Source of the DNA: Xenorhabdus sp. BG5 | GTDB taxonomy: Bacteria; Pseudomonadota; Gammaproteobacteria; Enterobacterales; Enterobacteriaceae | Assembly (NCBI RefSeq): GCF_015163665.1 | Contig: NZ_JADEUG010000032.1 | Location: 1-43,668, forward strand | Length of the DNA: 43,668 nucleotides | Reading direction: 5' to 3' | Shown here: piece by piece, positions 28,082-36,679 of the stretch | Position numbering within the stretch: the first letter of the stretch is position 1 | Layout of the letters: each line of letters starts with the position of its first letter | Position numbers and translations under genes: made by a program | The notes under the pieces: model-generated | Databases searched by the model: none | The model's input: only the letters and a program-made list of their open reading frames with translations | Told to the model about the DNA's origin: nothing

Positions 28082-29254
28082 TTAATAACGCCGTTTGCTG
28101 ATATTGCGGGTGATTTGCTGTTCATCGATACGCTGGATACGAATATCCCCGACCAACCCGGAGGCAATCATTTGTGCGATGTCGGGGTTACGCGATAGCA
28201 GATCATGCTTAATAGCATCACTGACTTCCGCTGGGAGCGACGGTATCGCAATACGAATCACTAATCCGCCATCACGGTCATCAAGATCATATCGGTGATA
28301 AGGGAGGTGTTTTGCCATGGCGTCATTGATATCACTGAGGTTGATTTTTTCACCGTGTTTAAATTCGCTGGCAAAACGGCCGAGACAACGTTGATAGGTG
28401 TAAAGGGGTTTTCCCTGAACAATTTTCTTTTCAAAGCCTTCAATCAGATCGTGAGTGACAAAGCGTATTGCTGGAAAATATTCACGGGCAAACGAAGTGA
28501 GTAACAAAATACCGCCGGTTCCCCGATAATCGGAGTCAGGATAAATCTGTCGTACGGGCACCACCTCTGGTATTAGATAGGGATCAAACTGGTAATATCC
28601 CTGCGAGTGATTGTAGAAAGCAATGGAACCAATTTCAATGCTGCCTAATAGATCAAGTACCTGCGTTGGTTCGATGTGGAAATAATCCGCCACCTTTTTT
28701 TGCCAAGCCAAAGTCGCTACATCCCCCAGTACGATGATTTTTTTCGGCCGGAAGTCCAGTTTGCCGGTTGCAATCAGACAGTCCAGAATCATCGGCATAG
28801 TGAAAAAAATGTCTGGTTTGAATCGGTTTAGCACTTCAATATGTTGCTCAATCGGGCGGGTAAAATCGATCAGTTCAACTTCACATCCCATAGACTGAAA
28901 AATTTCACCCGCTGTAGCAGCCGCATGTCCGGTACCCAAATCGGCACAGGCACGGACATACCCTTCGCCACAGAAATCCTTGATGATGCCCATGCGCTGT
29001 TGCAGATAAATATGTTGATCATTATCGGAATAGATAATGCGCTTACGTTTGCCTGTTGTGGTACCAGAGGTTTGATAACTGTGGTAACGGTTAGGAAACG
29101 CATGTTCCGCATGGTAATAATGTTGCGTCAGTAACTCTTCAGTCATGAGAGGCAGAGATGCCAGCTGGTTAGCCTTCGCCTGTTTCTCTCTGAGTAATTG
29201 AGCATACCAAGGAAAGGTTTTGCTGATCTGTTTTATCCATAATTCCAAATTCAT
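28082..29254 (-). CDS. ddaG: Acyl-AMP-forming ligase (DdaG-like, PaaK fold)
   Basis: 390 residues of the phenylacetate-CoA-ligase-like adenylating family. Its nucleotide loop is YQTSGTTTGKRKRI, with HDLIEGFEKKIV-type C-terminal segments and a short C-terminal lid. DdaG of the dapdiamide pathway adenylates fumarate and couples it to the beta-amine of 2,3-diaminopropionate, without CoA or a carrier. The start is ATG at 29254 (MNLELWIKQ), with AAGGAAA upstream. The upstream ATP-grasp stop overlaps the ribosome site, so the genes are tightly coupled. Substrate assignment rests on synteny. Confidence 0.82.
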   Translation of the reverse strand: MNLELWIKQISKTFPWYAQLLREKQAKANQLASLPLMTEELLTQHYYHAEHAFPNRYHSYQTSGTTTGKRKRIIYSDNDQHIYLQQRMGIIKDFCGEGYVRACADLGTGHAAATAGEIFQSMGCEVELIDFTRPIEQHIEVLNRFKPDIFFTMPMILDCLIATGKLDFRPKKIIVLGDVATLAWQKKVADYFHIEPTQVLDLLGSIEIGSIAFYNHSQGYYQFDPYLIPEVVPVRQIYPDSDYRGTGGILLLTSFAREYFPAIRFVTHDLIEGFEKKIVQGKPLYTYQRCLGRFASEFKHGEKINLSDINDAMAKHLPYHRYDLDDRDGGLVIRIAIPSLPAEVSDAIKHDLLSRNPDIAQMIASGLVGDIRIQRIDEQQITRNISKRRY

Positions 29255-29264
29255 GTGGTTTCCT

Positions 29265-30542
29265 TTATTCAATTACCGTTAAGCCGCTATGATAAAAATC
29301 GCTTTCAGTGGAACGAATTTCAGCAATGACCTGATTGAGTGAGGATGAGTTGTTGCTGATGGCAATAACAACGCCCGGTGAACTGAGCAGATCATTAGTT
29401 TCTTGCTGAATTTCACCGGGGGAATAGTGGTAGTTGACGCTAATAACGCCTTCAATTTTGATAAACTGCTCTTCTGGTGATGTTTGCACTTTACCTTTAG
29501 TGGGCGAAATCATGTAAACATAAGCCGCATGCTTATGGCCCAGAAAGTCACGAGGTTGACGAATTTCCTGTTGGAATCTCACTGGATAAAGGACGGCCTG
29601 CACCAGTTTGCTGATCTGCGAATGCCCCAAGCACTCTTCGATAATATAAGGGTCGGCTCCACCTGCGACTCTGGCGCCAATTTCAATCAGTACCGGCCCG
29701 CGCGGCGTCATCATGATCTCCGCATGAAACGCGCCATTTTCAATGCCAAGCGCCTGACATACTTGTATGGTATAGCTGGTTAGTGTATTGAAGTCAGCAT
29801 CGTGCTGATAATAAAGATATTGTGTTTCATAAACCGGAAAATTTTTGTACTGTTTCTTTTTCGATTGCCATAGGTCGGTAAAGAAATATTGCCCCTGACA
29901 GGCAATACCATTAACGACAAATTCCTCTCCTTCAAGGAATTCCTGACATAACACTTCGTGATTCTGATTTCCGAACAGATCATTCTTGCTCTTAATGGCA
30001 GTAAAAGCCTGCTCAGCCTGTTTGATATCGTGGCAAATAAAAACGCCATCCGTACCCGCGCTTTGTACCGGTTTTAACACTACTGGCCAGCGATTATGGT
30101 TTTTCAGCCAGCACAGTAGTTCATCGCGATACTTGATCAGGTTTTGCTTAATGGAGGCGACATGATGGCGTGCAAGTTGTTCTTGCATCAGAAACTTGTT
30201 GCGTCGGGCTGTTGAAAGTTCAATTGGATTGCTGAAGGGAAGCGCCAGCTCAGCGTTTAGTTGATCCACCAATGGAACAGCGCTCTCGCTGCCAGCCAGA
30301 ATCGCCTTGATAGCATAAGATTGTAGCTCGTGGAGTAGCGCCTCTATGTCACCATCATAAACGATATGCCTGTCACTCCGGATGCTGGCCAGTTGGTTAT
30401 CTCCAATAAAGGTTGCAGGCAAAAAGGCGGATTGAATATGCAGGCAAAAATATCCCAACGCCTGAAAAGCCGGAATCAGATATTTGCTTCCGGACCAAGC
30501 ATCAATAATCACAATAACTTCTTTGTTGTTCAAAATCGGCAT
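29265..30542 (-). CDS. ddaF: ATP-grasp amide ligase (DdaF-like)
   Basis: 425 residues of the ATP-grasp superfamily. The ATP lysine region is WPVVLKPVQSAGTDGVFIC and the metal-binding end is GPVLIEIGARVAGG; the lid CQEFLEGEEFVVNG lies between. DdaF of the dapdiamide pathway joins fumaramoyl-Dap to a branched amino acid such as valine, making the C-terminal amide bond. ATG is preceded by AGGAATAAAACC, four bases past the thioesterase stop. Related enzymes make other dipeptides (L-amino acid ligases, BacD), so the exact amino acid is not fixed by sequence alone. Confidence 0.85.
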   Translation of the reverse strand: MPILNNKEVIVIIDAWSGSKYLIPAFQALGYFCLHIQSAFLPATFIGDNQLASIRSDRHIVYDGDIEALLHELQSYAIKAILAGSESAVPLVDQLNAELALPFSNPIELSTARRNKFLMQEQLARHHVASIKQNLIKYRDELLCWLKNHNRWPVVLKPVQSAGTDGVFICHDIKQAEQAFTAIKSKNDLFGNQNHEVLCQEFLEGEEFVVNGIACQGQYFFTDLWQSKKKQYKNFPVYETQYLYYQHDADFNTLTSYTIQVCQALGIENGAFHAEIMMTPRGPVLIEIGARVAGGADPYIIEECLGHSQISKLVQAVLYPVRFQQEIRQPRDFLGHKHAAYVYMISPTKGKVQTSPEEQFIKIEGVISVNYHYSPGEIQQETNDLLSSPGVVIAISNNSSSLNQVIAEIRSTESDFYHSGLTVIE

Positions 30543-30546
30543 GGTT

Positions 30547-31281
30547 TTATTCCTGACCTTTGTTGATTTGGTGACTACCTGATTGTCTGACTATAGCTGA
30601 AATATCCGTCGCAACCTCACTTAGACAGTGATACCAGTAGAAATGATCGCCGGGATAGGTCTTGCTTCCTGCGAAAGCGCAGCTGTAATTTGCCCAATCC
30701 TGCATTTTTTGGTTACGTTCCTCTTCCTGCTCTCCCCATAGGGTATACAGAGGGAGAGTTAGCGGTAAGCGAATTGCTGGTTGATACTGATGATAAAGTC
30801 GATAATCTTGCCGAATTAAGGGCAAATAGGTTTCCATCAGAGTGGGTTGTTTAGCCAACTGCGATGTCATGCCCCCCGTCTCCACCAGATGTTGAATAAA
30901 ATCCAGGTCGGATAATTCGTAATAACGTGGCATATTCGGATTCCGGCTGTGCGCTGGCAACGTGCTGGATACGATAATGCACCGCAGGTTCTCTGTGAAT
31001 TGCTGCTCGGACATGAGACAAGCGATCTCATAGGCCAGCGCTCCTCCCATGCTGTGACCAAACAGAGCAAAAGGCCGTCCGTCAGCACGAATGATGATGT
31101 CATTGGCCAAATCATGAGCAGCCTGTTCAAACGTTGAGTAAACAGGTTCATTCATGCGAGAAAAATGCCCTGCATAATCAAGAGGAATCCACTTTATATC
31201 CGAATCAATATGTGCCGACCAACCCAGGTAGTGATGCGCTCCGCCCCCTGCGTGGGGCAAGCAAAAAATCAGATTCATCAT
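30547..31281 (-). CDS. ddaE: Type II thioesterase (DdaE-like)
   Basis: A 244-residue alpha/beta hydrolase of the GrsT/SrfD type. Its nucleophile elbow is LFGHSMGGALAYE, the N-terminal oxyanion segment is FCLPHAGGGAHHYLGW, and the catalytic histidine lies in GDHFYWYH. Such enzymes clear mis-loaded groups from, or release products from, carrier proteins. The start overlaps the upstream NRPS stop (ATGATG over TGA). Its partner carrier domain is on the truncated DdaD just upstream. Confidence 0.87.
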   Translation of the reverse strand: MMNLIFCLPHAGGGAHHYLGWSAHIDSDIKWIPLDYAGHFSRMNEPVYSTFEQAAHDLANDIIIRADGRPFALFGHSMGGALAYEIACLMSEQQFTENLRCIIVSSTLPAHSRNPNMPRYYELSDLDFIQHLVETGGMTSQLAKQPTLMETYLPLIRQDYRLYHQYQPAIRLPLTLPLYTLWGEQEEERNQKMQDWANYSCAFAGSKTYPGDHFYWYHCLSEVATDISAIVRQSGSHQINKGQE

Positions 31282-32789
31282 TGCGCCTCTGTCTGCTCTG
31301 TGTACGAATTCAACCAGACAGCCATTTTACGAATAGTCGGATATTTGAAGATATCTGCCAGCCCTACTTTATGTGGCATCACTTTGTTCAATTCAATCAA
31401 CAGAATCATTGCCGTCATTGAGTTGCCACCAACAGAGAAAAAGTGATCATTCAGACTCAGAGAATCACGCATCAGTATTCGCTGCCAAATACACAGAATC
31501 TGATGTTCAGTCGCAGAAACGGGATCTTCAGTAACGGTTTCGCTAGATTTATTCTGGTAGTTTTGCCAGTGGTTCAGCAGGAATTTATGGTCAAGCTTCA
31601 GATTGTCAGTCAGCGGCAATGTATCAAGCTGTTGCCAGTGTTCAGGCACCATATAAGCGGGTAATTTCTGGTTAAGCTGTTTTGCAAGATCGGCAAATGT
31701 CAGGTTGCCAGCATCGGTGTACCACACGACAGAAGCCAGAAGAGCATGCCCAGAAGATAATTTGATTGGTGTCACTGCGGCATATTGTACACCGGGCAAT
31801 TGTGCCAGATGGTGCTGCACGTCAGACAGCTCAATGCGATATCCGTTGATTTTGACCTGATCATCAATGCGACCGAGGAACAGCAAGTTTTTCTGTTCAT
31901 TTTGTCGTACCAAATCGCCGGTACGGTAGTAACGCTGTCCGTTGAGGGTAACAAAAGCCCGTGAAGTGAGTATTGGTGCATTGTAATACCCGAGCGAAAG
32001 GTGTGGCCCTGCGACCAATAATTCCCCCGCAGTTCCAAGTAAACAGGGCTGTTCATTCTCATCCAGAATCAGACATACCACGTTTTCAAACGGTTGACCG
32101 ATATGGGGTATTTCACCTTTGATCTCACAAAATGTGGTATTAATGGTATTTTCAGTAGGGCCGTAAACGTTGATGTAAATTTTCTTGCTTGCAGCCAGTT
32201 CCTGCCAGAGTTCGGTGTTAATAGCCTCACCACCAACAATCACTAATTGCAGTGCATCACAGGTTTCATCCAGTCCCGCGTTTAATAGCACTTTTAAGTG
32301 TGAAGGTACTAAATCGATGTTAACAATATGGTGGTTATGCAGATAATTCACTAATTCAAAGGGGGATTTTCTGACCTGATCACTAACAACGTGCACACTG
32401 TAACCTAAGGCCACCAGAGCCAGCCGTTCAAGGGAACTGTCAAAGCAGAATGACGCATTGACGACGACATGTCCTTCAGTAACACCATGTGGCTGATAAA
32501 TATTACGCTGATGGCTATCTACCAGATGTAACAGTGATTCATGGCTGACAACCACACCTTTGGGGGTTCCAGTTGTGCCGGAAGTATGGATGATATAGGC
32601 GGGTGTTCCGATTGCCGGTAGCTCTGTTCGTGGCTTTGGAGTGAGTGTAGTCAGGGTAATGCCATGTCCTGTATTTGATGCATGTATCAAGACTTGTACA
32701 TGCGCTTGATGCAGAATCCCCTCAATGCGAGATTGGGGCCATTGATCGTCAAGCGGCAGATAAACGCCACCTGCCTGCCAAACGTGAGG
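31278..32789 (-). pseudogene. ddaD: NRPS adenylation-carrier protein (DdaD-like), 5'-truncated
   Basis: An open frame of about 503 codons holding most of an adenylation domain and a carrier domain. Visible: YIIHTSGTTGTPKGVVV (A3), VYGPTENTINTTFC (A5), RYYRTGDL (A7), GRIDDQVKINGYRIE (A8), and the carrier site HFFSVGGNSMTA. The frame begins immediately after a stop, in the middle of a conserved early A-domain stretch (VWQAGGVYLPLD). The ~75-100 residues that should precede it, and any start codon with a ribosome site, are missing. A TTG at 32690 would remove still more. The upstream side of the break is the ddaA tail, so this is a deletion scar. In Pantoea, DdaD tethers fumaramoyl-Dap for epoxidation by DdaC. 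Confidence 0.85.
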
Positions 32790-33712
32790 TCACACCATTC
32801 ATCGTTATAAACGGTATCAATGTAATTGCTGCCCATATCGGGTGAAATCGCTACCACAATGGCATCTTTGGGTATATCAGTCTGAAGACGTTTCACTGCG
32901 GCTAATACCGTACCCGTAGAAGCCCCCGCAAGATAACCAAAACGACGCGCAGCATCGCGGCAGCTCGCAACAGTTTCTGCTTCGGGGATCTGAATCAACA
33001 TATCGACGCGGCTTTTGTCAAAAAAATGGGGCTGTACGCTAGAGCCAAGTCCCGGCAAATAACGTGGGCTACCGGGCGTACCAAAGGTAACGGAGCCGAT
33101 GGAGTCAACGGCGATGAGTTGGGTTTTAGGGGAACAGCGGCGAAAGAAATTGGCACATCCCATCAATGTTCCCGTAGTACCCGCACCGATGAATAGGTAG
33201 TCAACTTTGCCGAACTCGGTCAAAATAGATTTTGCTGTCATTTCGGCGTGTACTGTTGGATTAGCCATATTTTGGTATTGGTTCAGCCAAATAAGATCGG
33301 GATCTTGTTTTATCGCAGAACGAATGTATGCCAAACGATTACCTAAATAACCGCCTTGTTCATCTTTTTTTTCAATAAGGATGATATCTGTCCCCAAAGC
33401 GCGCATCATTTTAATATTCTGCAAAGACGTATTTTTATCTACTACACAGGTAAAATGTAATCCTTTTGATGCGGCAATAATGCTCAATGATAGCCCAAGA
33501 TTACCGGAGCTTGACTCAATAAATCGTTTTGTTTTGTCTAATCCTTTGTTGGTAATGGCATCGCTGATAAGTGCGATGGCCGTTTTCATTTTTATAGAAC
33601 CCCCAGCATTCAATCCTTCCACTTTGACGAAGAGATCTGTATGACAGCAAAATTTATTGAATTTTATGAAAATATTATCGTTAACTATCTTATCTACTGA
33701 GCTAAACTGCAT
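32687..33712 (-). CDS. ddaA: PLP-dependent SbnA/DdaA-like 2,3-diaminopropionate precursor synthase
   Basis: 341 residues of the cysteine-synthase fold. The PLP lysine is in LNAGGSIKMKTA, followed by SSSGNLGLSLSIIAA and the phosphate-binding GAGTTGTLMG. Its closest functional relatives are SbnA and DdaA, which join O-phosphoserine and glutamate on the way to L-2,3-diaminopropionate. The homologous part ends near YIDTVYNDEWC. The last ~25 residues are read out of frame through the truncated ddaD gene, so the C-terminus is a fusion artefact of a deletion. AGAGGAATT precedes the ATG. The usual partner dehydrogenase SbnB/DdaB is absent. Confidence 0.87.
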   Translation of the reverse strand: MQFSSVDKIVNDNIFIKFNKFCCHTDLFVKVEGLNAGGSIKMKTAIALISDAITNKGLDKTKRFIESSSGNLGLSLSIIAASKGLHFTCVVDKNTSLQNIKMMRALGTDIILIEKKDEQGGYLGNRLAYIRSAIKQDPDLIWLNQYQNMANPTVHAEMTAKSILTEFGKVDYLFIGAGTTGTLMGCANFFRRCSPKTQLIAVDSIGSVTFGTPGSPRYLPGLGSSVQPHFFDKSRVDMLIQIPEAETVASCRDAARRFGYLAGASTGTVLAAVKRLQTDIPKDAIVVAISPDMGSNYIDTVYNDEWCDLTFGRQVAFICRLTINGPNLALRGFCIKRMYKS

Positions 33713-34114
33713 AATTCCTCTTTATTATAAATGTATAAATTTAACTTCTATACTTAGAGTGATTTATTCAGTAATGCATACTAATTTGCTAAACATACTT
33801 CCTAATACAACATAATATGTTGTCTGTTGTACAAAAAGCGTTTGCAGGCACACAGTGACACACATTCGTAATGTGCTACAACCGTTGGTTCTGTCGCATT
33901 AACAGAGGAAGCGCGTCAGAAGAGGGTGCGATTATTTTTATTCAGCCAGTTGATAGAAAAATGCGGCGGGTGAAATCGGACATTCCGGCTATTTTTTAAA
34001 TCCCGGCATAGGCTCGGTTCGCTGTTTGATGCTGCGATGGTTATTTAAAAGTTGGCGGTTATCGTTAAATGGATTTTTGTCGAATGTCCACCACAACTTT
34101 TACCCATCGCCTCA
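33713..34114. other. Region between ddaA and the right IS remnant
   Basis: About 400 bp without an intact gene. The part next to ddaA is AT-rich and contains the operon promoter and the 33807-33823 palindrome. The distal part contains more decayed transposase sequence (on the minus strand, a frame reading GKSCGGHSTKIHLT near 34060-34110), then unrecognised sequence. Confidence 0.5.
33807..33823. promoter_or_regulatory. Operator-like palindrome upstream of ddaA
   Basis: ACAACATA-A-TATGTTGT, a perfect 8-bp dyad, 95 bp before the operon start. No regulator gene is present in the island, so an outside repressor or activator would have to bind it. Inference. Confidence 0.4.
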
Positions 34115-34392
34115 TCATTGTCTGATGCTGCTCCATTTGCCAAATTCTGGGGGTAAATCGCGCCTGGGCTTGCTGGTTCGCATTTGATAAAGAATATCTT
34201 CCAACGTCAAACGATGCTCAGGTTTGTTATATACCCACCCCGTGTGTTGCATTAATGCAGATAGCTTATTCCAGTAGAGATCTGTTAATATAGTTCGCGG
34301 CATGATGATGAGGCTTGGTTGTTTTTTGACGAAAGTAATTATACCAAATCATCATGTTGTCTAATAATTCCTCGCAAAACGTCAACACGCCC
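34027..34392 (-). mobile_element. IS5-type insertion sequence remnant, right boundary of the dda island
   Basis: Ends at 34392 with the terminal sequence CGCAAAACGTCAACACGCCC, the mirror of the left remnant's start. On the minus strand it encodes the N-terminal 62 residues of an IS5-type transposase (PRTILTDLYWNKLSALM, then FGKWSSI). It then jumps, with a frame change, to an internal transposase segment (DNDEAMGKSCGGHSTKIHL). At least one internal deletion has inactivated it. The inner limit is approximate. rsmD stops 21 bp beyond the end. Confidence 0.85.
34115..34303 (-). pseudogene. IS5-type transposase, N-terminal fragment
   Basis: 62 codons of an IS5-family (DUF4096-type N-terminal domain) transposase, beginning MPRTILTDLYWNKLSALM. 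A complete protein would be several times longer and carry DDE residues, none of which remain in this frame. It lies inside the right IS remnant. Confidence 0.85.
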
Positions 34393-34412
34393 TAAGCCGT
34401 CTAGACACTGGA

Positions 34413-34988
34413 TTATTGATGGCGAATATATAAACGATAAGCAACTTGTCCGGCCGTTTTTTGCCGATGAAGTTGCCAGTTTGGGGGAACTTCTGTTACA
34501 GATTCTGCTTCTGCCTCAACATAAATCCAGCTTTCTTCTGCCAGCCAGTTATTGGCTTCCAATAAATTGATTGTTTCAGTCAACATCCCCTTACGAAATG
34601 GTGGATCGAGGAAAACCACATCAAACGGTGTTCCGGTGTTGTTAAGGTATTGTAGTGCATTACCTTGCACCACATCGGCATTTTCAGCTTTCAGCAAGGC
34701 CAGGTTAGCCGATAGTTGTTTCGCCACATTACGATCATATTCAATTAAGGTCGTGTGGCTTGCATAACGAGACAAAGCTTCAAATCCAAGCGCTCCGCTA
34801 CCTGAAAAACAATCCAGGCAACGAGCACCCTGAATCACTGGCATAAGCCAGTTAAAAAGTGTCTCGCGGACGCGATCTGTTGTTGGACGCAGGCCGTCAC
34901 TATCAGGAACCGGCAATTTTCTTCCGCGCCATTTTCCGCCAATAATGCGGATTTGTCCCAAAGACAGACGCTGTGGTTTTTTAGTCAT
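34413..34988 (-). CDS. rsmD: 16S rRNA (guanine(966)-N2)-methyltransferase
   Basis: 191 residues, an S-adenosylmethionine-dependent methyltransferase acting on G966 of 16S rRNA in the assembled small subunit. Seen: IRIIGGKWRGRKLPVPD, GLRPTTDRVRETLFNWL, the AdoMet loop CLDCFSGSGALGFEALSRYA, and the catalytic VFLDPPFRKG. It is divergent from ftsY as in E. coli. In E. coli yhhL follows it; here the dda island is inserted 21 bp past its stop. Confidence 0.97.
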   Translation of the reverse strand: MTKKPQRLSLGQIRIIGGKWRGRKLPVPDSDGLRPTTDRVRETLFNWLMPVIQGARCLDCFSGSGALGFEALSRYASHTTLIEYDRNVAKQLSANLALLKAENADVVQGNALQYLNNTGTPFDVVFLDPPFRKGMLTETINLLEANNWLAEESWIYVEAEAESVTEVPPNWQLHRQKTAGQVAYRLYIRHQ

Positions 34989-35215
34989 AATTTACATAAC
35001 TTAAATATTTGCCATCCGCCGCGACTTAATAATATCTGGCGGAGACAAAAAGTGAGTGAAAACGAAGATATCCATTGATTAATTTACCACGAAATCCTCT
35101 ATAGATATGTGTTGTGGTGTGATGAAAATGTTAGACTGGATTCATTACCGTTAGAACCTATCTCAGTGGATATAACAGCATATATCTAACTTAACCGCGA
35201 GGAGTGTAGTGGCCG

Positions 35216-36673
35216 ATGGCAAAAGAGAAAAAAAGAGGTTTCTTCTCTTGGTTTGGACTTGGTCGTCAAGATAACAAACAGCAAGAAGAACAAGCTGAAC
35301 AAGAAAGAGTCGCAGCGGAAGAAGTAGCCCGCTGTGCGGCAGAAGAGGCGGAGCAGCAGCGTTTAGCGGAAGAAGCCGCCCGTCGTGCAGCAGAAGAAGC
35401 AGAGCAGCAGCGTTTAGCGGAAGAAGCCGCCCGTCGTGCGGCAGAAGAGGCGGAGCAGCAGCGTTTAGCAGAAGAAGCGGCCCATCGCGCGGCAGAAGAG
35501 GCAGAACAGCAGCGTTTAGCGGAAGAAGCGGCCCGTCGTGCAGCAGAAGAAGCAGAGCAGCAACGTTTAGCGGAAAAAGCGGCCCATCGCGCGGCAGAAG
35601 AAGAGGCAGAGCAGCAGCGTTTAGCGGAAGAAGCCGCCCATCGCGCGGCAGAAGAGGCGGAGCAGCAGCGTTTAGCAGAAGAAGCGGCCCGTCGTGCGGC
35701 AGAAGAGGCAGAAGAACAGGCGGCCTTACCTAAGGAACAAGAACGGCCGACTAAAGAAGGATTTTTTGCTCGTCTGAAACGCAGTTTAGTTAAAACTCGT
35801 CAAAATCTTGGTTCTGGCTTCTTGGGACTATTTCGTGGCAAAAAAATTGATGATGATCTGTTTGAAGAGCTGGAAGAACAGTTATTGATTGCAGATGTGG
35901 GCGTTGAAACGACCCGTAAGATCATTACTAACTTGACAGACCATGCCAGCCGTAAAGAATTGAAAGATGCGGAAGCACTTTACTCTAAACTAAAAGAAGA
36001 GATGTCAACCATTCTGGCGAAAGTTGATAAACCGCTGGAGATAGAAGGCAAATCACCTTATGTCATTCTGATGGTGGGAGTAAATGGTGTTGGTAAAACG
36101 ACCACGATTGGAAAGTTGGCGCGTCAATATCACTCCCAAGGTAAATCTGTCATGCTGGCGGCTGGAGATACCTTCCGCGCCGCCGCAGTAGAGCAGTTAC
36201 AGGTTTGGGGGGAACGCAATAAAATTCCGGTGATATCCCAACATACGGGGGCAGATTCCGCCTCGGTGATTTTTGACGCCATCCAGTCAGCCAAGGCTAA
36301 AGGTATTGATGTCCTGATTGCAGATACCGCTGGGCGCTTGCAGAACAAATCCCATTTGATGGAAGAACTGAAAAAAATCGTTCGTGTGATGAAAAAACTG
36401 GACGAAGACGCACCTCATGAAATTATGCTGACTCTGGATGCCAGCACAGGTCAAAATGCAGTAAGTCAGGCTAAACTATTTCATGAAGCTGTGGGATTGA
36501 CGGGTATTTCACTGACCAAACTGGATGGTACTGCGAAAGGGGGCGTTATCTTCGCTATTGCCGACCAATTTGAGATCCCAATCCGCTACATTGGTGTGGG
36601 TGAAGGCATTGAAGATCTCCGTCCATTTAAGGCAGACGATTTTATTGAGGCTCTTTTTGCCAGAGAGGATTAA
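35216..36673 (+). CDS. ftsY: Signal recognition particle receptor FtsY
   Basis: A 485-residue GTPase that docks the SRP-ribosome complex at the membrane. Residues 1-16 form a basic membrane-binding motif ([14 protein letters not shown]). Residues ~43-166 are a tandem array of seven 17-residue units ([17 protein letters not shown] type; one has an extra Glu), making a charged coiled-coil version of the variable A domain. From ~180 comes the conserved NG core. The P-loop GVNGVGKT starts at residue 288; [20 protein letters not shown] and [10 protein letters not shown] are the other G motifs. First gene of ftsYEX, as in E. coli. Confidence 0.97.
   Translation: MAKEKKRGFFSWFGLGRQDNKQQEEQAEQERVAAEEVARCAAEEAEQQRLAEEAARRAAEEAEQQRLAEEAARRAAEEAEQQRLAEEAAHRAAEEAEQQRLAEEAARRAAEEAEQQRLAEKAAHRAAEEEAEQQRLAEEAAHRAAEEAEQQRLAEEAARRAAEEAEEQAALPKEQERPTKEGFFARLKRSLVKTRQNLGSGFLGLFRGKKIDDDLFEELEEQLLIADVGVETTRKIITNLTDHASRKELKDAEALYSKLKEEMSTILAKVDKPLEIEGKSPYVILMVGVNGVGKTTTIGKLARQYHSQGKSVMLAAGDTFRAAAVEQLQVWGERNKIPVISQHTGADSASVIFDAIQSAKAKGIDVLIADTAGRLQNKSHLMEELKKIVRVMKKLDEDAPHEIMLTLDASTGQNAVSQAKLFHEAVGLTGISLTKLDGTAKGGVIFAIADQFEIPIRYIGVGEGIEDLRPFKADDFIEALFARED
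35345..35712 (+). repeat. In-frame 51-bp tandem repeats inside ftsY
   Basis: Seven near-identical units of 51 bp (17 codons), one of 54 bp, with core GCAGCAGAAGAAGCAGAGCA and variants. Units differ by silent changes and by Arg/His at one position. They code for Ala/Glu/Arg-rich helix. Unit number could vary between strains by slippage. Confidence 0.9.
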
Positions 36674-36679
36674 CTATCA

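Noticed and set aside
31278-32690. A complete NRPS gene starting at TTG 32690
   Set aside because: Conserved adenylation-domain sequence continues upstream of that codon and no ribosome site is present. The gene is truncated.
25306-33712. Siderophore (staphyloferrin-B-like) cluster because of the SbnA-like gene
   Set aside because: No IucA/IucC-type synthetases or decarboxylase. Gene order and content fit dapdiamide biosynthesis instead.
32687-33712. Housekeeping cysteine synthase (cysK/cysM)
   Set aside because: Sequence features and operon context match SbnA/DdaA. It lies in an antibiotic operon, not with sulfate genes.
25148-34392. A currently mobile composite transposon
   Set aside because: Neither IS copy keeps an intact transposase. 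The island could move only with help from an intact relative elsewhere.
35345-35712. CRISPR-like or non-coding tandem repeat
   Set aside because: Units are 51 bp, in frame inside ftsY, with no spacers. It is a coding repeat.
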